From the NCBI RefSeq assembly GCF_001262505.1, contig NZ_KQ410733.1, positions 62,001-126,000 on the forward strand: 64,000 nt of DNA, in the 5' to 3' direction. A model generated the notes under the pieces. The model searched no databases and was not told the DNA's origin. It worked only from the letters and a program-made list of their open reading frames with translations. Positions within the stretch are counted from its first letter, which is position 1; the number at the start of each line of letters is the position of its first letter. The stretch comes from Shinella sp. SUS2. Its GTDB lineage: Bacteria; Pseudomonadota; Alphaproteobacteria; Rhizobiales; Rhizobiaceae. Made by a program: the position numbers and the translations under genes. This document shows, piece by piece, positions 17,447 to 26,494 of the stretch.

Positions 17447-17498
17447 AAAACGCGGGCTCCGGCCCGTACCCTGATGTCATACGGAGCGAGAGACCTAT

Positions 17499-18740
17499 AT
17501 GCCCCATATCGCCGTTATCGGCGCCGGTATTACCGGCGTCACCACTGCCTATGCTCTTTTGGAGCGTGGCTTCGACGTTACCGTGCTCGAAAGCCAGCGC
17601 TACGCTGCCATGGAAACCTCCTTTGCCAATGGCGGTCAGCTTTCCGCCAGCAATGCCGAGGTCTGGAACCATTGGTCCACCCTGTTCAAGGGTGTCAAAT
17701 GGATGATGCGGAACGACGCGCCGCTGCTGATGAACCCGCGGCCGACCTGGCACAAATATTCCTGGCTTGCCGAGTTCGTCTCGAACATCATGCGCTATCG
17801 CGACAACACGGTGGAAACGACCCGTCTGGCGATCGCCGCCCGGCAGCACCTCTTCTCCATCGCCGAGCGCGAAAACATCGATTTCGACCATGTGCGCCGC
17901 GGTATCCTGCACATCTACTGGGACAAGGCGAGCTTCGACCACGCCGCGAAGGTCAACGCCATGCTGACCGAGGGCGGGCTCGATCGCCGGGCGGTGACGG
18001 CCGAAGAGGTCAAGTCGATCGAGCCGACCCTGCACGGGGCCTTCCATGGTGGCTTCTACACGCCGTCGGATTCGACCGGCGACATCCACAAGTTCACCTC
18101 GGGCCTTGCGAAGGCCTGCCAGCGCCGGGGCGCCCGGTTCCTTTTCGATGCCCGCGTTACGGCGATCGGCAGAAACGGTGCATTCCGCATCAGCTATGCG
18201 ACGGGTGAGGGCGCGGAGCGCCAGGTCGAGGCGGATGGCGTCGTCGTCTGCGCCGGCACGGCCAGTCGCCAGATTGCCGCCATGCTCGGCGACCGGGTCA
18301 ATATCTATCCCGTCAAGGGCTACTCGATCACCGTGCATCTCGATGACGAGCGCAGCCAGGCGGCAGCCCCCTGGGTGAGCCTGCTCGACGACCGGGCGAA
18401 GATCGTGACCAGCCGTCTTGGCCCCGACCGTTTCCGCGTTGCCGGCACGGCCGAATTCAACGGCATGAACCGCGACATCCGCCACGACCGCGTCAAGCCG
18501 CTCGTCGACTGGACGCGCATGCTGTTTCCCGAGGCCGATACCAATCGTGTCGTGCCTTGGGCGGGTCTCCGCCCGATGATGCCCAACATGATGCCGCGGG
18601 TCGGCAAGGGGCGTCAGCCGGGTGTGTTCTACAACACTGGCCACGGCCATCTCGGCTGGACACTTTCGGCAGCGACCGCGCAGATGGTGACGGATACGAT
18701 TGCCGGCGAAATGGCAGCAGACCGCGCCATCGCCGCCTGA
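17499..18740 (+). CDS. D-amino-acid dehydrogenase-like FAD oxidoreductase (DadA family)
   Basis: A 413-residue FAD enzyme of the DAO superfamily. HIAVIGAGITGVTTAYALLERG is the dinucleotide-binding start; FANGGQLSASNAEVWNHW matches the DadA signature; VVVCAGTASRQIA, YPVKGYSITV, VAGTAEFNG and GHGHLGWTLSAATAQMV are the usual later blocks. It would oxidise a D-amino acid or glycine-like substrate to the oxoacid, passing electrons to the membrane chain. Control by the glycine riboswitch upstream suggests glycine or a compound yielding glycine (sarcosine is one option) as the physiological signal. The substrate is inference. Confidence 0.9.
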   Translation: MPHIAVIGAGITGVTTAYALLERGFDVTVLESQRYAAMETSFANGGQLSASNAEVWNHWSTLFKGVKWMMRNDAPLLMNPRPTWHKYSWLAEFVSNIMRYRDNTVETTRLAIAARQHLFSIAERENIDFDHVRRGILHIYWDKASFDHAAKVNAMLTEGGLDRRAVTAEEVKSIEPTLHGAFHGGFYTPSDSTGDIHKFTSGLAKACQRRGARFLFDARVTAIGRNGAFRISYATGEGAERQVEADGVVVCAGTASRQIAAMLGDRVNIYPVKGYSITVHLDDERSQAAAPWVSLLDDRAKIVTSRLGPDRFRVAGTAEFNGMNRDIRHDRVKPLVDWTRMLFPEADTNRVVPWAGLRPMMPNMMPRVGKGRQPGVFYNTGHGHLGWTLSAATAQMVTDTIAGEMAADRAIAA

Positions 18741-18827
18741 TAGAAGGGCAGCGAAGCTTTCGACAGTTCGGGTTCCGGCGATCCTTCGCCGGGACCTTTC
18801 GGAAAACAGGACCCTACGAGGACAGAC

Positions 18828-19259
18828 ATGGCCGAACTTACCCTTGCCGTCGCCAACAGCATCATCGCCGCCGCCCTGGAGGCGGGCGCTCAGGCCGGCC
18901 TCAAGCCGCTCACCGTGGCGGTGCTCGATGCCGGAGGGCACCTGAAGGCCTTCCAGAAGCAGGACGGTGCCTCCATGCTGCGCTATGAGATCGCTTTCGG
19001 CAAAGCCTATGGTTCGCTCGCCGTGGGCATGGGCTCACGCTGGCTGGACAAGAACGCGAAGGAGCGCCCGCACTTCATTGAAGGCCTGACCGCCGTCTCG
19101 GGTGGCAAGATCGTCGCCGTTCCCGGCGGCGTGCTGATCCGCGATGCCGCCGGGGCGCTGCTTGGTGCGGTCGGTATCACCGGAGATACCTCCGACAATG
19201 ACGAGATCTGCGCGGTTGCCGGTATCAAGTCCGTGGGCCTCGTCGCCCAGGTCGATTGA
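18828..19259 (+). CDS. GlcG/HbpS family protein
   Basis: A 143-residue single-domain protein of the GlcG/HbpS (DUF336) family. Motifs: VAVLDAGGHLKAFQKQDGA, ASMLRYEIAFGKAYGS, GGVLIRDAAGALLGAVGITGDTSDNDE. Members bind haem or act as small accessory proteins near oxidases; the function here is not known. No signal peptide. The 87-nt gap after dadA contains a GC-rich hairpin (18774-18791) without a T-run, so read-through from the riboswitch-controlled unit is likely. Confidence 0.85.
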   Translation: MAELTLAVANSIIAAALEAGAQAGLKPLTVAVLDAGGHLKAFQKQDGASMLRYEIAFGKAYGSLAVGMGSRWLDKNAKERPHFIEGLTAVSGGKIVAVPGGVLIRDAAGALLGAVGITGDTSDNDEICAVAGIKSVGLVAQVD

Positions 19260-19370
19260 GGCTTGCATCCTCAACGGTTGCCAAGTGGACGGTGGAGAGC
19301 GGAGATTGGCAAAGCGGGAAAAGAATGACGTTCTCCACCCGCATCCGTGCTGATTTCAGGGTTCTCCGAA

Positions 19371-20558
19371 ATGACCGACCTGCTTGTAACCAATGTCCGG
19401 CCCGATGGCGGTGAGACTGCCGACATCCTGATCAAGGGCGGCAGGATCGTCGCCATCGGTGCAAACCTGCCGCGCGAGCCGGGCGTTCCCGCGCATGATG
19501 GCGGCAATGCCGTCGCCATCGCTCCCTTCGTCGAGCCGCACGTGCATCTCGACAAGATCCTCTGGGGCCTGCCGTGGCACAGCATCAATGTGCCGCCCTC
19601 GCTGCGTGCGATGATCGACAACGAGGTCGAGATCCGCCAGAACCTGCCCTGGAGCACGGAGGAGCGCGCCGGCAACCTCATGCGGCAGTGCGTTGCCATG
19701 GGCTCGACCCATATCCGCAGCCATGTCGACATTTCCAGCGGCTACAAGCTCGACAACCTGCATGCGGTGCTGCGCGCCCATGAAAGGACGCGCCACGCCG
19801 TGGGTCTCGAACTCGTCGCGTTTCCGCAGCTCGGCATGATGATCGACCCTGGCACGGCGGATCTGATGGAAGCGGCGCTCGACGAGGGGGCATCCATCAT
19901 CGGCGGCATCGATCCGACCGATATCGACGGTGATCCCAAAGGGCATCTCGACACGGTCTTCGACATCGCCAGCCGCAAGGGGGCGAAGATCGACATCCAC
20001 CTGCACGAGGCGAGCGAACTCGGCCTGGCCACCTTGAAGATGATCGCCGAGCGTACCAGGGCGAACGGCATGCAGGGCCGCGTCGTTGTCAGCCATGCCT
20101 TCTGTCTTGGCGACGGGGCGGCCGATGCGGTGGACAGGATGATCGACGTCCTTGCGGAAAACGATATCGGCATCATTTCCGCCGTTCCGGGCGAGATCGA
20201 TTTTCCGCCGATTTTCGAGCTGGCTCGACGCGGCGTCAGATGCGCCGTCGCTTCGGATTCCCTGCGTGACACCTGGAACCCGCACGGCAACGGCGACATG
20301 CTGGAGCGCTGCTGGCTGCTGTCCTACCGCTCCTATTGCCGCACCGATGACGAGCTGGTCGCTGCGCTCGACATGGGCACGGCGCGCGGCGCCGCCCTGC
20401 TCGATCTTGAAGGCTACGGCCTCGATGTCGGTCGCGAGGGCAGCCTTGTGCTGATCGAGGGCGAAAACCGGGCGCAGATCCTCGTCGACCGGCCGAAGCG
20501 CAGCCTGGTGGTCAAGCGCGGCCGTATCGTCGCGCGCAACGGTGCCTGGGTGGAGTGA
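19371..20558 (+). CDS. Amidohydrolase, cytosine-deaminase-like subgroup
   Basis: A 395-residue metal-dependent hydrolase. Metal and active-site motifs in order: EPHVHLDK, IRSHVDIS, IDIHLHEASE (HxxxE), VVSHAFCLG and VASDSLRDTWNP. The closing domain (GREGSLVLIEG, LVVKRGRIVARNG) is the small beta-sandwich of the family. The start at 19371 is chosen over an in-frame codon at 19347 because the family start MTDLLVTNVR aligns there. It is collinear with the DadA-like and GlcG genes, so it may release an amino acid or amine from a cyclic or amide precursor that feeds the DadA-like enzyme. Substrate not predictable. Confidence 0.82.
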   Translation: MTDLLVTNVRPDGGETADILIKGGRIVAIGANLPREPGVPAHDGGNAVAIAPFVEPHVHLDKILWGLPWHSINVPPSLRAMIDNEVEIRQNLPWSTEERAGNLMRQCVAMGSTHIRSHVDISSGYKLDNLHAVLRAHERTRHAVGLELVAFPQLGMMIDPGTADLMEAALDEGASIIGGIDPTDIDGDPKGHLDTVFDIASRKGAKIDIHLHEASELGLATLKMIAERTRANGMQGRVVVSHAFCLGDGAADAVDRMIDVLAENDIGIISAVPGEIDFPPIFELARRGVRCAVASDSLRDTWNPHGNGDMLERCWLLSYRSYCRTDDELVAALDMGTARGAALLDLEGYGLDVGREGSLVLIEGENRAQILVDRPKRSLVVKRGRIVARNGAWVE

Positions 20559-20589
20559 GGCCGCGCGTAGCGCGGCACTCGTGCGATGA

Positions 20590-22065
20590 TCAGCGCGGGC
20601 TCAGTTTCCAGTAGAGCGTGAAAGCGACCGCAATCAGCATCGCCACGGCGACGCCGACAACGCCGACAAAGGCATAGTCGAAGGCGGACTGGGCAAGGGT
20701 GATGACCTGTTGTGCCTGGTCCGGTTTGAGGCCGTCGGCAAGAACCAGCGCCTCGTCGAGGCTGTCGCGGGCCTCGTCGGCAAGCGCTATGCCCTGCGGC
20801 ACCACCATCGCCTTCGAGTAGAGGGCGGACATCAGGCTTCCGAGCAGTGCAATGCCGAGCGCGCCGCCCAGTTCGAACGAAACTTCCTCCACGGAGGCGG
20901 CCATGCCGGCCTGCTCCTCCGGTGCCGAGAGCATGATCACGGCCGATGCCGCCGTCATGGAGGCGCCGACACCGAAGCCCATCGCGGCGAGGGCCGCGAT
21001 CCAGTAACCCGTCGGTCCCTGGTGCGTGGCGAGGAAGGCGGCAAGCGCAAGCCCGGACAGCAGCAGTGCGGCCCAGAGTACCCGTTCGCCACCGAGGCGC
21101 GGCAGGGCGAGCCCGGTAAGCGGCCCGGCGAAGAAGGCGGCTGCGGGGATCGGCAGAATGAGCAGGCCGGCCTCGAGCGGGGAATAGCCGAGCACGAGCT
21201 GAAGCCGCTGGCTGAAGACCAGCTCCACGCCGATGAGGGCGGCGGAGGCGACGAGTGCGGTGACGACGCCCGCGGTAAAACGCGGATTGGCGAAGAGCGC
21301 GAAATCGATCAGCGGTGCCGCGCTGCGGCGCTGGCGGCGGATGAATACCGTCATCGCCGCAAGGCCGATGGCGAGCGCGATGGCTGCGCTTTCCCAGGAA
21401 GGATCGCGTTTGCCCGCTTCCTTGACGGCATAGGTGAGGCCGACGAGGCCGAACATCACCTGCACGGAGCCGAGGAGATCCCAGGGCCGGGTGCGGTCTC
21501 CCGCGCGGCGGGCGAGCAGGACGGCGCTTGCCGCGAGCGCGACGAGCACGACCGGAACGTTGATCAGGAAGACGGAGCCCCACCAGAAATATTCGAGCAG
21601 CAGCCCGCCGACGACGGGGCCGAGCGCTGCCCCGCCCGAGGCGACCGCAGCCCAGATGCCGATGGCGAAGGCGCGCTCCTTCTCGTCGGTGAAGGTGAGG
21701 CGGATGAGCGACAGCGTGGCGGGCATCATCATCGCGGCCCCGGCGGCCAGGACGACGCGTGCGGCAATCAGGAGGGCGGAGGAGGGGGCGAAGGCCGCGC
21801 CGAGCGAGGCGAGACCGAACACGATGAGGCCGGCCATGAACATCTGCTTGTGGCCCAGCCGATCGCCCAGCGTACCGAGACCGGGCAGCAGGCCGGCGAC
21901 AACAAGTGGATAGGCGTTGACGATCCAGAGCTTTTCCGCGGCTGTCGCTGACAGTGCGTGCGTCAGTTTGGGCAGGGCCGTGTAGAGCACCGTCATGTCG
22001 ATGACGATCAGGAAGAGGGCACTGGAGACGACGGCGAGAACGAGCCAGCGTTTACCACGAGACAT
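20590..22065 (-). CDS. MFS multidrug exporter, DHA2 family (SmvA/QacA-like)
   Basis: Inner-membrane drug:proton antiporter of 491 residues and 14 predicted helices. LFLIVIDMTVLYTALPKLTHAL is the DHA2 first-helix motif with its aspartate, GTLGDRLGHKQMFMAG is motif A, and ASGGAALGPVVGGLLLEYFWW is motif C. It resembles the SmvA/QacA group, which exports quaternary ammonium compounds and other cations. It is divergent from a TetR gene with a palindromic operator in the 87-nt gap, the standard repressor-exporter pair. Confidence 0.9.
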   Translation of the reverse strand: MSRGKRWLVLAVVSSALFLIVIDMTVLYTALPKLTHALSATAAEKLWIVNAYPLVVAGLLPGLGTLGDRLGHKQMFMAGLIVFGLASLGAAFAPSSALLIAARVVLAAGAAMMMPATLSLIRLTFTDEKERAFAIGIWAAVASGGAALGPVVGGLLLEYFWWGSVFLINVPVVLVALAASAVLLARRAGDRTRPWDLLGSVQVMFGLVGLTYAVKEAGKRDPSWESAAIALAIGLAAMTVFIRRQRRSAAPLIDFALFANPRFTAGVVTALVASAALIGVELVFSQRLQLVLGYSPLEAGLLILPIPAAAFFAGPLTGLALPRLGGERVLWAALLLSGLALAAFLATHQGPTGYWIAALAAMGFGVGASMTAASAVIMLSAPEEQAGMAASVEEVSFELGGALGIALLGSLMSALYSKAMVVPQGIALADEARDSLDEALVLADGLKPDQAQQVITLAQSAFDYAFVGVVGVAVAMLIAVAFTLYWKLSPR

Positions 22066-22121
22066 GGGTATGATCCTTGGGCATGGTGTTTAGAGGTTGC
22101 ATGCGCGTGGGGCGCTATATA

Positions 22122-22135
22122 AATACGTTCGTATT
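22122..22135. promoter_or_regulatory. Palindromic operator between exporter and TetR gene
   Basis: AATACG-TT-CGTATT is an exact inverted repeat placed 18 nt before the tetR ATG and 57 nt before the exporter start, just after TATATAA. It is a probable binding site for the TetR protein, controlling both directions. Confidence 0.65.
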
Positions 22136-22152
22136 GAAATGGAAGAGGTGAA

Positions 22153-22728
22153 ATGGCAGGACGACCGCGCAGTATAGATCGCGACCGTGTTCTGGACGCC
22201 GCGGAGGCGATCGTGGCCTTGGACGGTGCGACGGGCCTGACCTTCGATGCCGTCGCGCGCGCCGCGGGCATCACGAAGGGCGGCGTGCAATATTGCTTCG
22301 GCACGAAGGAGAATTTGATCCGCTCGATGATCGAGCGCTGGGGCAGCACGTTCGAGGGGGAGGTGATGGCGCATGCGGGCGATGACCGCTCGCCGCAGTC
22401 CGTCATCCGCGGACATCTGCTCGCGACCCGCGACAGCGACGAGGCGGAGTACTCTCGTTCCGCTGTAATGATGACGGCCCTCTTGCAAAGCCCGGAGCAG
22501 GTGGCGTCGAGCCGGGTCTGGTACACGCATCGCCTGGCGGGGCTGGATATGGACAAGGCGGAGGACAGGCAGGCGGCGCTCGCCTTCCTCGCTGGTGAGG
22601 GCGCCTTCCTGCTGAAGGCCTTCGGCCTTATCGATATCACAGAGGCCCAATGGACGGCCCTGTTCTCCGACATGCTTGCCCTTGCAGGTGGGCGCGGCGG
22701 GAGAGGAAACGAGGACCCGTCGAAATAG
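22153..22728 (+). CDS. TetR-family repressor
   Basis: A 191-residue regulator. The N-terminal helix-turn-helix is RDRVLDAAEAIVALDG through LTFDAVARAAGITKGGVQYCFGTKENLIRSMI; the rest is a helical ligand-binding domain. It is probably autoregulated and represses the divergent DHA2 exporter. The inducer is likely an exporter substrate. Confidence 0.9.
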   Translation: MAGRPRSIDRDRVLDAAEAIVALDGATGLTFDAVARAAGITKGGVQYCFGTKENLIRSMIERWGSTFEGEVMAHAGDDRSPQSVIRGHLLATRDSDEAEYSRSAVMMTALLQSPEQVASSRVWYTHRLAGLDMDKAEDRQAALAFLAGEGAFLLKAFGLIDITEAQWTALFSDMLALAGGRGGRGNEDPSK

Positions 22729-22775
22729 GCCACTATCGTCTTGGGGGGTGTTGCCGCATTCCCGCGACGAATGCT

Positions 22776-25355
22776 TCAGGCCTGCCGGCGAAGCCTCGCG
22801 GAGAGGATCGCCGGGATCATGCCGCCGGAAACCAGGATGGCGGCCTCCCGGTCCGTTTCCACTGCGGCGCGGGCCTGCAATTGCTGGCGGGTGCCGTCGG
22901 GCCGCAGCAGGGTCACTCTGATCGGGCCACGCGGTACCACCTGCGTGGCGTCGATCTCGATACGGTCCGTTGGCCCCGGGGAAAAGGGCGTCGCGCGGTC
23001 GATCACGATGGGAAGCACGCCCATGCCGACGAGATTGGTGCGGTGGATGCGCTCGAAGCTGCGGGCGAGCACCGCGCGCACGCCGAGCAGCGCCACGCCC
23101 TTGGCGGCCCAGTCGCGTGACGAGCCGGTGCCGTAGCGCTCGCCGGCGACGAGGACGACGGAACGGCCCTCCGCCCGGTATCGTTCGGCGACGTTCCAGA
23201 GCGGGCCTTCCTCCAGCGTCGGCGCATGGATGGTCCGCGAGGCCGGCCGGCCGCCGATCAGGACGTTCGCGGCAGTCCGGTTGTCGAAAAGGCCGCGCAC
23301 CATGGCCTGCCAGTTGCCGCGCCGGGCGGCGTAGACGTTGAGGTCGGCCGGGGGATCTCCGCGTTCGATGAGGTGTTGCCCGGCAAGACTGCCGGCTGCG
23401 ATCTGGCCGGCCGGTGAGATGTGGTCGGTCGTCATGTCGTCGCCGAGGACGAGCAGGGGATGGGCCGTATAGGCGCCCAGCCGGTTTTCCTGTCCCGCGG
23501 CGGCAAAGGGCGGCCGGCGGAGATAGGTGGAGGTCTCGGACCACGGAAAGCGCACGGATCGCGGCGCATCGAGCTGTTGCCAGGGTTCGTATTGCCCGGC
23601 CTGCGCAAAGGCCTCCCTGAAGGCCTGCGGCTCGGAAAACTGTCGCACCACAGCATCGATTTCCGCGTCTGACGCGAGCAGTTCGCCAAGGCGGATCGGG
23701 GTGCTGCCGCCCCCGCGGGCGATCTCGACATTCATGGGATCGGGCACGATCCTGCCGACAAGCGACAGGGCGACGACGAGTGGCGGAGACGCAATAAAGC
23801 CGAACTGCAGGGCCGGATGCACACGCCCCGGAAAGTTGCGGTTGCCTGAAAGCAGCGCCGCTGCCACCGTTCCACCGGCAATCGCCTCTGCCATGTCCGG
23901 CTGCAGCGGCCCGGAATTGCCGATGCAGGTCGTACAGCCATGGCCGACGATGCCGAAGCCCAGCGCTTCCAGATCGGCAAGCAGTCCGCTGGCCGAGAGA
24001 AACTGCTCGGCGGAGGGTGAGCCGGGCGCAAGGGAGGTCTTGACCCAGGCGGGCGGGCGAAGGCCGAGGCAGCGGGCCCTGCGTGCGACGAGGCCTGCGG
24101 CGGCAAGCAGCCGACGGTCGGAGGTGTTCGTACAGCTCGTAATGGCGGCGATGGCGATCGCGCCATCCGGTATGTCCTGTGTTCCCTGCCGGAACGGTTG
24201 GCCGCTTGCCGCCTCCAGTGCCCGTGCCGCCTCGTCAAGTGGCAGCTTGTCCTGCGGCCGGCACGGGCCGGCGAGAAGCGGCGCAACGTTTGCAAGATCG
24301 AGCTCGACGACGCGGGTGTAGCGCGGTTCCGCGGCGGGATCGAACCAGAGGCCGAGCGCCCTTGCCGCCGTCTCCACCAGCGCGCAATGTTCGGCCGAGC
24401 GCCCCGTTTCACGAAGATAGGCGATCGTTTGTGTATCGATCGGAAAGAAGCCGGTCGAGGCGCCGTATTCCGGTGCCATGTTGGCGACGACCGCCCGGTC
24501 GCCGCCGGTCAGCGTGGAGACGCCCGCGCCGAAGAATTCGACGAACTCGCCGGCGATGCCGTGCCGGCGCAGCAGGTGGGTGACCTCGAGCGCGAGGTCC
24601 GTCGACAGCACGCCGGGCCTCAGTCGCCCGGTGAGGTGGACACCGACCACGTCAGGAATGCGCAGCGTCACCGGCATGCCGAAAAGCACGCTCTCAGCCT
24701 CGAGCCCGCCGACACCCCAGGCCAGAACACCGATGCCGTTGATCATCGGCGTGTGGCTGTCCGTGCCGACGAGCGTGTCGGGCGCAACCCAACGCTCACC
24801 GTCGCGCCCCTCGATCCCGATGACCGTGGCGAGCTGTTCGAGATTCAGCGTGTGCATGATTCCGGTGCCGGGTGGATGGACCCGGACGCCGGGCAGCGCG
24901 GTGGTCGCCCATTTCATCAGACGGTAGCGCTCGCTGTTGCGGTCCATCTCGCGGCGCATGTTGTGTTCGCGCGCGCCCGGGCGACCATACCAGTCGACGG
25001 CCACGCTGTGGTCGACCGAAACGTCGACGGGCAGCGCGGGGGTCAGGGACGAAGGGTCGCCGCCAGCCTCGGCGATGGCGTCGCGCATGGCGGCGATATC
25101 CACCAGTGCGGGCACGCAGGTCGTGTCGTGCATCAGCACGCGGGACGGATGGAAATCGACCTCCCCCTCGCTCGTGCCGTCCTCGATCCAGCGGTCGAGC
25201 GCGGCGACGAAGGCCGCCAGCCGGCCAGGGTCGCGCCGTGCCACGTTCTCGAGCAGGATGCGCAGGACGACGGGCAAGCGTTCGAGCCGACCTTCGAAGA
25301 CCTCGTTCAACGGGACGAGCCGGGCGGTTCCCTGCGCCGTTTCGATCTGCCGCAT
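22776..25355 (-). CDS. Aconitase-family hydratase (AcnA-like paralogue)
   Basis: An 859-residue iron-sulfur hydro-lyase. The three cluster cysteines are visible in ITSCTNTSD and HGCTTCIGNSG. Other landmarks are DTLVGTDSHTPMINGIGVLAWGVGG, SGNRNFPGRVHP, YTAHPLLVLGDDMTTDHISPAG and GERYGTGSSRDWAAKG. It is shorter and more divergent than a housekeeping AcnA (about 890-900). ATG 25355 has TTGGAG nine bases upstream and is preferred to the TTG at 25370. It is divergent from a GntR regulator and shares an operator motif with the dehydrogenase gene beyond it, so it probably isomerises a dedicated tricarboxylate or malate-type acid rather than serving the TCA cycle; this is inference. Confidence 0.85.
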   Translation of the reverse strand: MRQIETAQGTARLVPLNEVFEGRLERLPVVLRILLENVARRDPGRLAAFVAALDRWIEDGTSEGEVDFHPSRVLMHDTTCVPALVDIAAMRDAIAEAGGDPSSLTPALPVDVSVDHSVAVDWYGRPGAREHNMRREMDRNSERYRLMKWATTALPGVRVHPPGTGIMHTLNLEQLATVIGIEGRDGERWVAPDTLVGTDSHTPMINGIGVLAWGVGGLEAESVLFGMPVTLRIPDVVGVHLTGRLRPGVLSTDLALEVTHLLRRHGIAGEFVEFFGAGVSTLTGGDRAVVANMAPEYGASTGFFPIDTQTIAYLRETGRSAEHCALVETAARALGLWFDPAAEPRYTRVVELDLANVAPLLAGPCRPQDKLPLDEAARALEAASGQPFRQGTQDIPDGAIAIAAITSCTNTSDRRLLAAAGLVARRARCLGLRPPAWVKTSLAPGSPSAEQFLSASGLLADLEALGFGIVGHGCTTCIGNSGPLQPDMAEAIAGGTVAAALLSGNRNFPGRVHPALQFGFIASPPLVVALSLVGRIVPDPMNVEIARGGGSTPIRLGELLASDAEIDAVVRQFSEPQAFREAFAQAGQYEPWQQLDAPRSVRFPWSETSTYLRRPPFAAAGQENRLGAYTAHPLLVLGDDMTTDHISPAGQIAAGSLAGQHLIERGDPPADLNVYAARRGNWQAMVRGLFDNRTAANVLIGGRPASRTIHAPTLEEGPLWNVAERYRAEGRSVVLVAGERYGTGSSRDWAAKGVALLGVRAVLARSFERIHRTNLVGMGVLPIVIDRATPFSPGPTDRIEIDATQVVPRGPIRVTLLRPDGTRQQLQARAAVETDREAAILVSGGMIPAILSARLRRQA

Positions 25356-25390
25356 CGCCGAAAGCTCCAAGAAAATGATTTTTAGAACTT

Positions 25391-25402
25391 AAAAAGCCAA
25401 TT
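25391..25402 (+). promoter_or_regulatory. AAAAGCCAAT motif, copy 1 (aconitase promoter)
   Basis: AAAAAGCCAATT, 36 nt before the aconitase start. It is one of three matching copies around the GntR-controlled genes and a likely GntR operator half. Confidence 0.55.
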
Positions 25403-25434
25403 ATATGGATGTGTCAATCGGAATCTGGCCTCTC

Positions 25435-25446
25435 ATTGGCTTTTAT
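25435..25446 (-). promoter_or_regulatory. AAAAGCCAAT motif, copy 2 (inverted)
   Basis: ATTGGCTTTTAT on the plus strand, the inverse of copy 1, lying 44 nt away (four helical turns) in the aconitase/gntR gap. Together they form a spaced inverted repeat. Confidence 0.55.
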
Positions 25447-25549
25447 CCGGCAGGATATGCAAAAAATCTGGGCTATTGTTTCTTTTGCCCCACCCGTGGA
25501 ATAACCTCTGCCCGACACGCCCCTCCGGAAGACCAGGGACACCGAAGAC

Positions 25550-26476
25550 ATGCGCTCCAGCCAGCTGGCCCAGACCATCGCCAACGAAATCACCCTTCTC
25601 GTCACCTCCGGGGAGTTGACGGTGGGCGACCATGTCAAGACCCAGCAGCTGGCGGACCGCTTCGGAGTCTCCCGTTCGCCTGTGCGTGAGGCGATGGACA
25701 TGCTGGCAAGTCAGGGATTGCTGGAGCAGAAGGAAAACCGTGGCTTCTTCGTGCGGGAGACGGCCGGAGGCATCGTCGAGCGGGTGCGCGACGATGCCGA
25801 GCCATTCGAGATCGCGAATGACTACCAGCGGCTGGCAGAGGACTGGCTGACGGACCGCATCCCCGCCGAGGTGACGGAGCAGATGTTGCGCGAGCGCTAT
25901 GAACTGACCAAATCGCAGCTCAACGATGTCCTGATGCGTGCTACCCGCGAGGGCTGGGCGGAGCGCAAGCAGGGATACGGTTGGCGCTTCCTGCCGGTGG
26001 CGAAGACGCCGGAGGCCTTCGAGCAGATCTATCGGTTCCGCATGCTGATCGAGCCGGCCGCCATGCTGGAACCGGAGTTCCGCCTCGACCGGAAGATCAT
26101 CGAGGAGCAGCGGCGTATCCAGCAGCGGATGCTGGACACCGACATCGAGCGCCTACCGGCCGAGCGGCTGCTGCACAATGGTGCGTCCTTCCATGAGGAG
26201 CTGATCAAGATGTCGAACAACCCGTTCTTCCATCTCTCGCTCGTGCGCGTGAACCGCATGCGCCGTCTTCTCGAATACCGCTCGCGCGTCGACCGCAGCC
26301 GCACTGTGCGGCAATGCCAGGAACACCTCGAAATTCTCGATCTTCTCGAGCGCGGCGAGATCGTCGAGGCGTCCTACACGATGCGCCGGCATCTCGGCGG
26401 TGCGCTCTCCAAGAAGTCGCCCGTTGCCTGGTCCTGGTCGCACCAGGCGCATGAAAAAGAAGGTCCCGAAAAATAG
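25550..26476 (+). CDS. GntR-family regulator with FCD domain and an apparent second winged helix
   Basis: A 308-residue regulator. Residues 1-70 are a GntR winged helix (QLAQTIANEITLLVTSGEL, VKTQQLADRFGVSRSPVREAMDMLASQGLLEQKENRGFFV). Residues of about 85-150 look like another winged helix (LAEDWLTDRIPAEVTEQML, YELTKSQLNDVLMRATREGW, GYGWRFLPV) before an FCD-type helical domain (FRMLIEPAAMLEPEF to the end). Ordinary FadR-type proteins are 220-260 residues with one HTH, so the extra segment is notable. It is divergent from the aconitase and directly upstream of the dehydrogenase; both promoters carry the same motif. Confidence 0.85.
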   Translation: MRSSQLAQTIANEITLLVTSGELTVGDHVKTQQLADRFGVSRSPVREAMDMLASQGLLEQKENRGFFVRETAGGIVERVRDDAEPFEIANDYQRLAEDWLTDRIPAEVTEQMLRERYELTKSQLNDVLMRATREGWAERKQGYGWRFLPVAKTPEAFEQIYRFRMLIEPAAMLEPEFRLDRKIIEEQRRIQQRMLDTDIERLPAERLLHNGASFHEELIKMSNNPFFHLSLVRVNRMRRLLEYRSRVDRSRTVRQCQEHLEILDLLERGEIVEASYTMRRHLGGALSKKSPVAWSWSHQAHEKEGPEK

Positions 26477-26494
26477 AGATTGCATTTATGAATT

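Noticed and set aside
18774-18791. Terminator between the DadA-like and GlcG-like genes
   Set aside because: CCGGCGA/TCGCCGG is a good stem but lacks a T-run; read-through is more likely.
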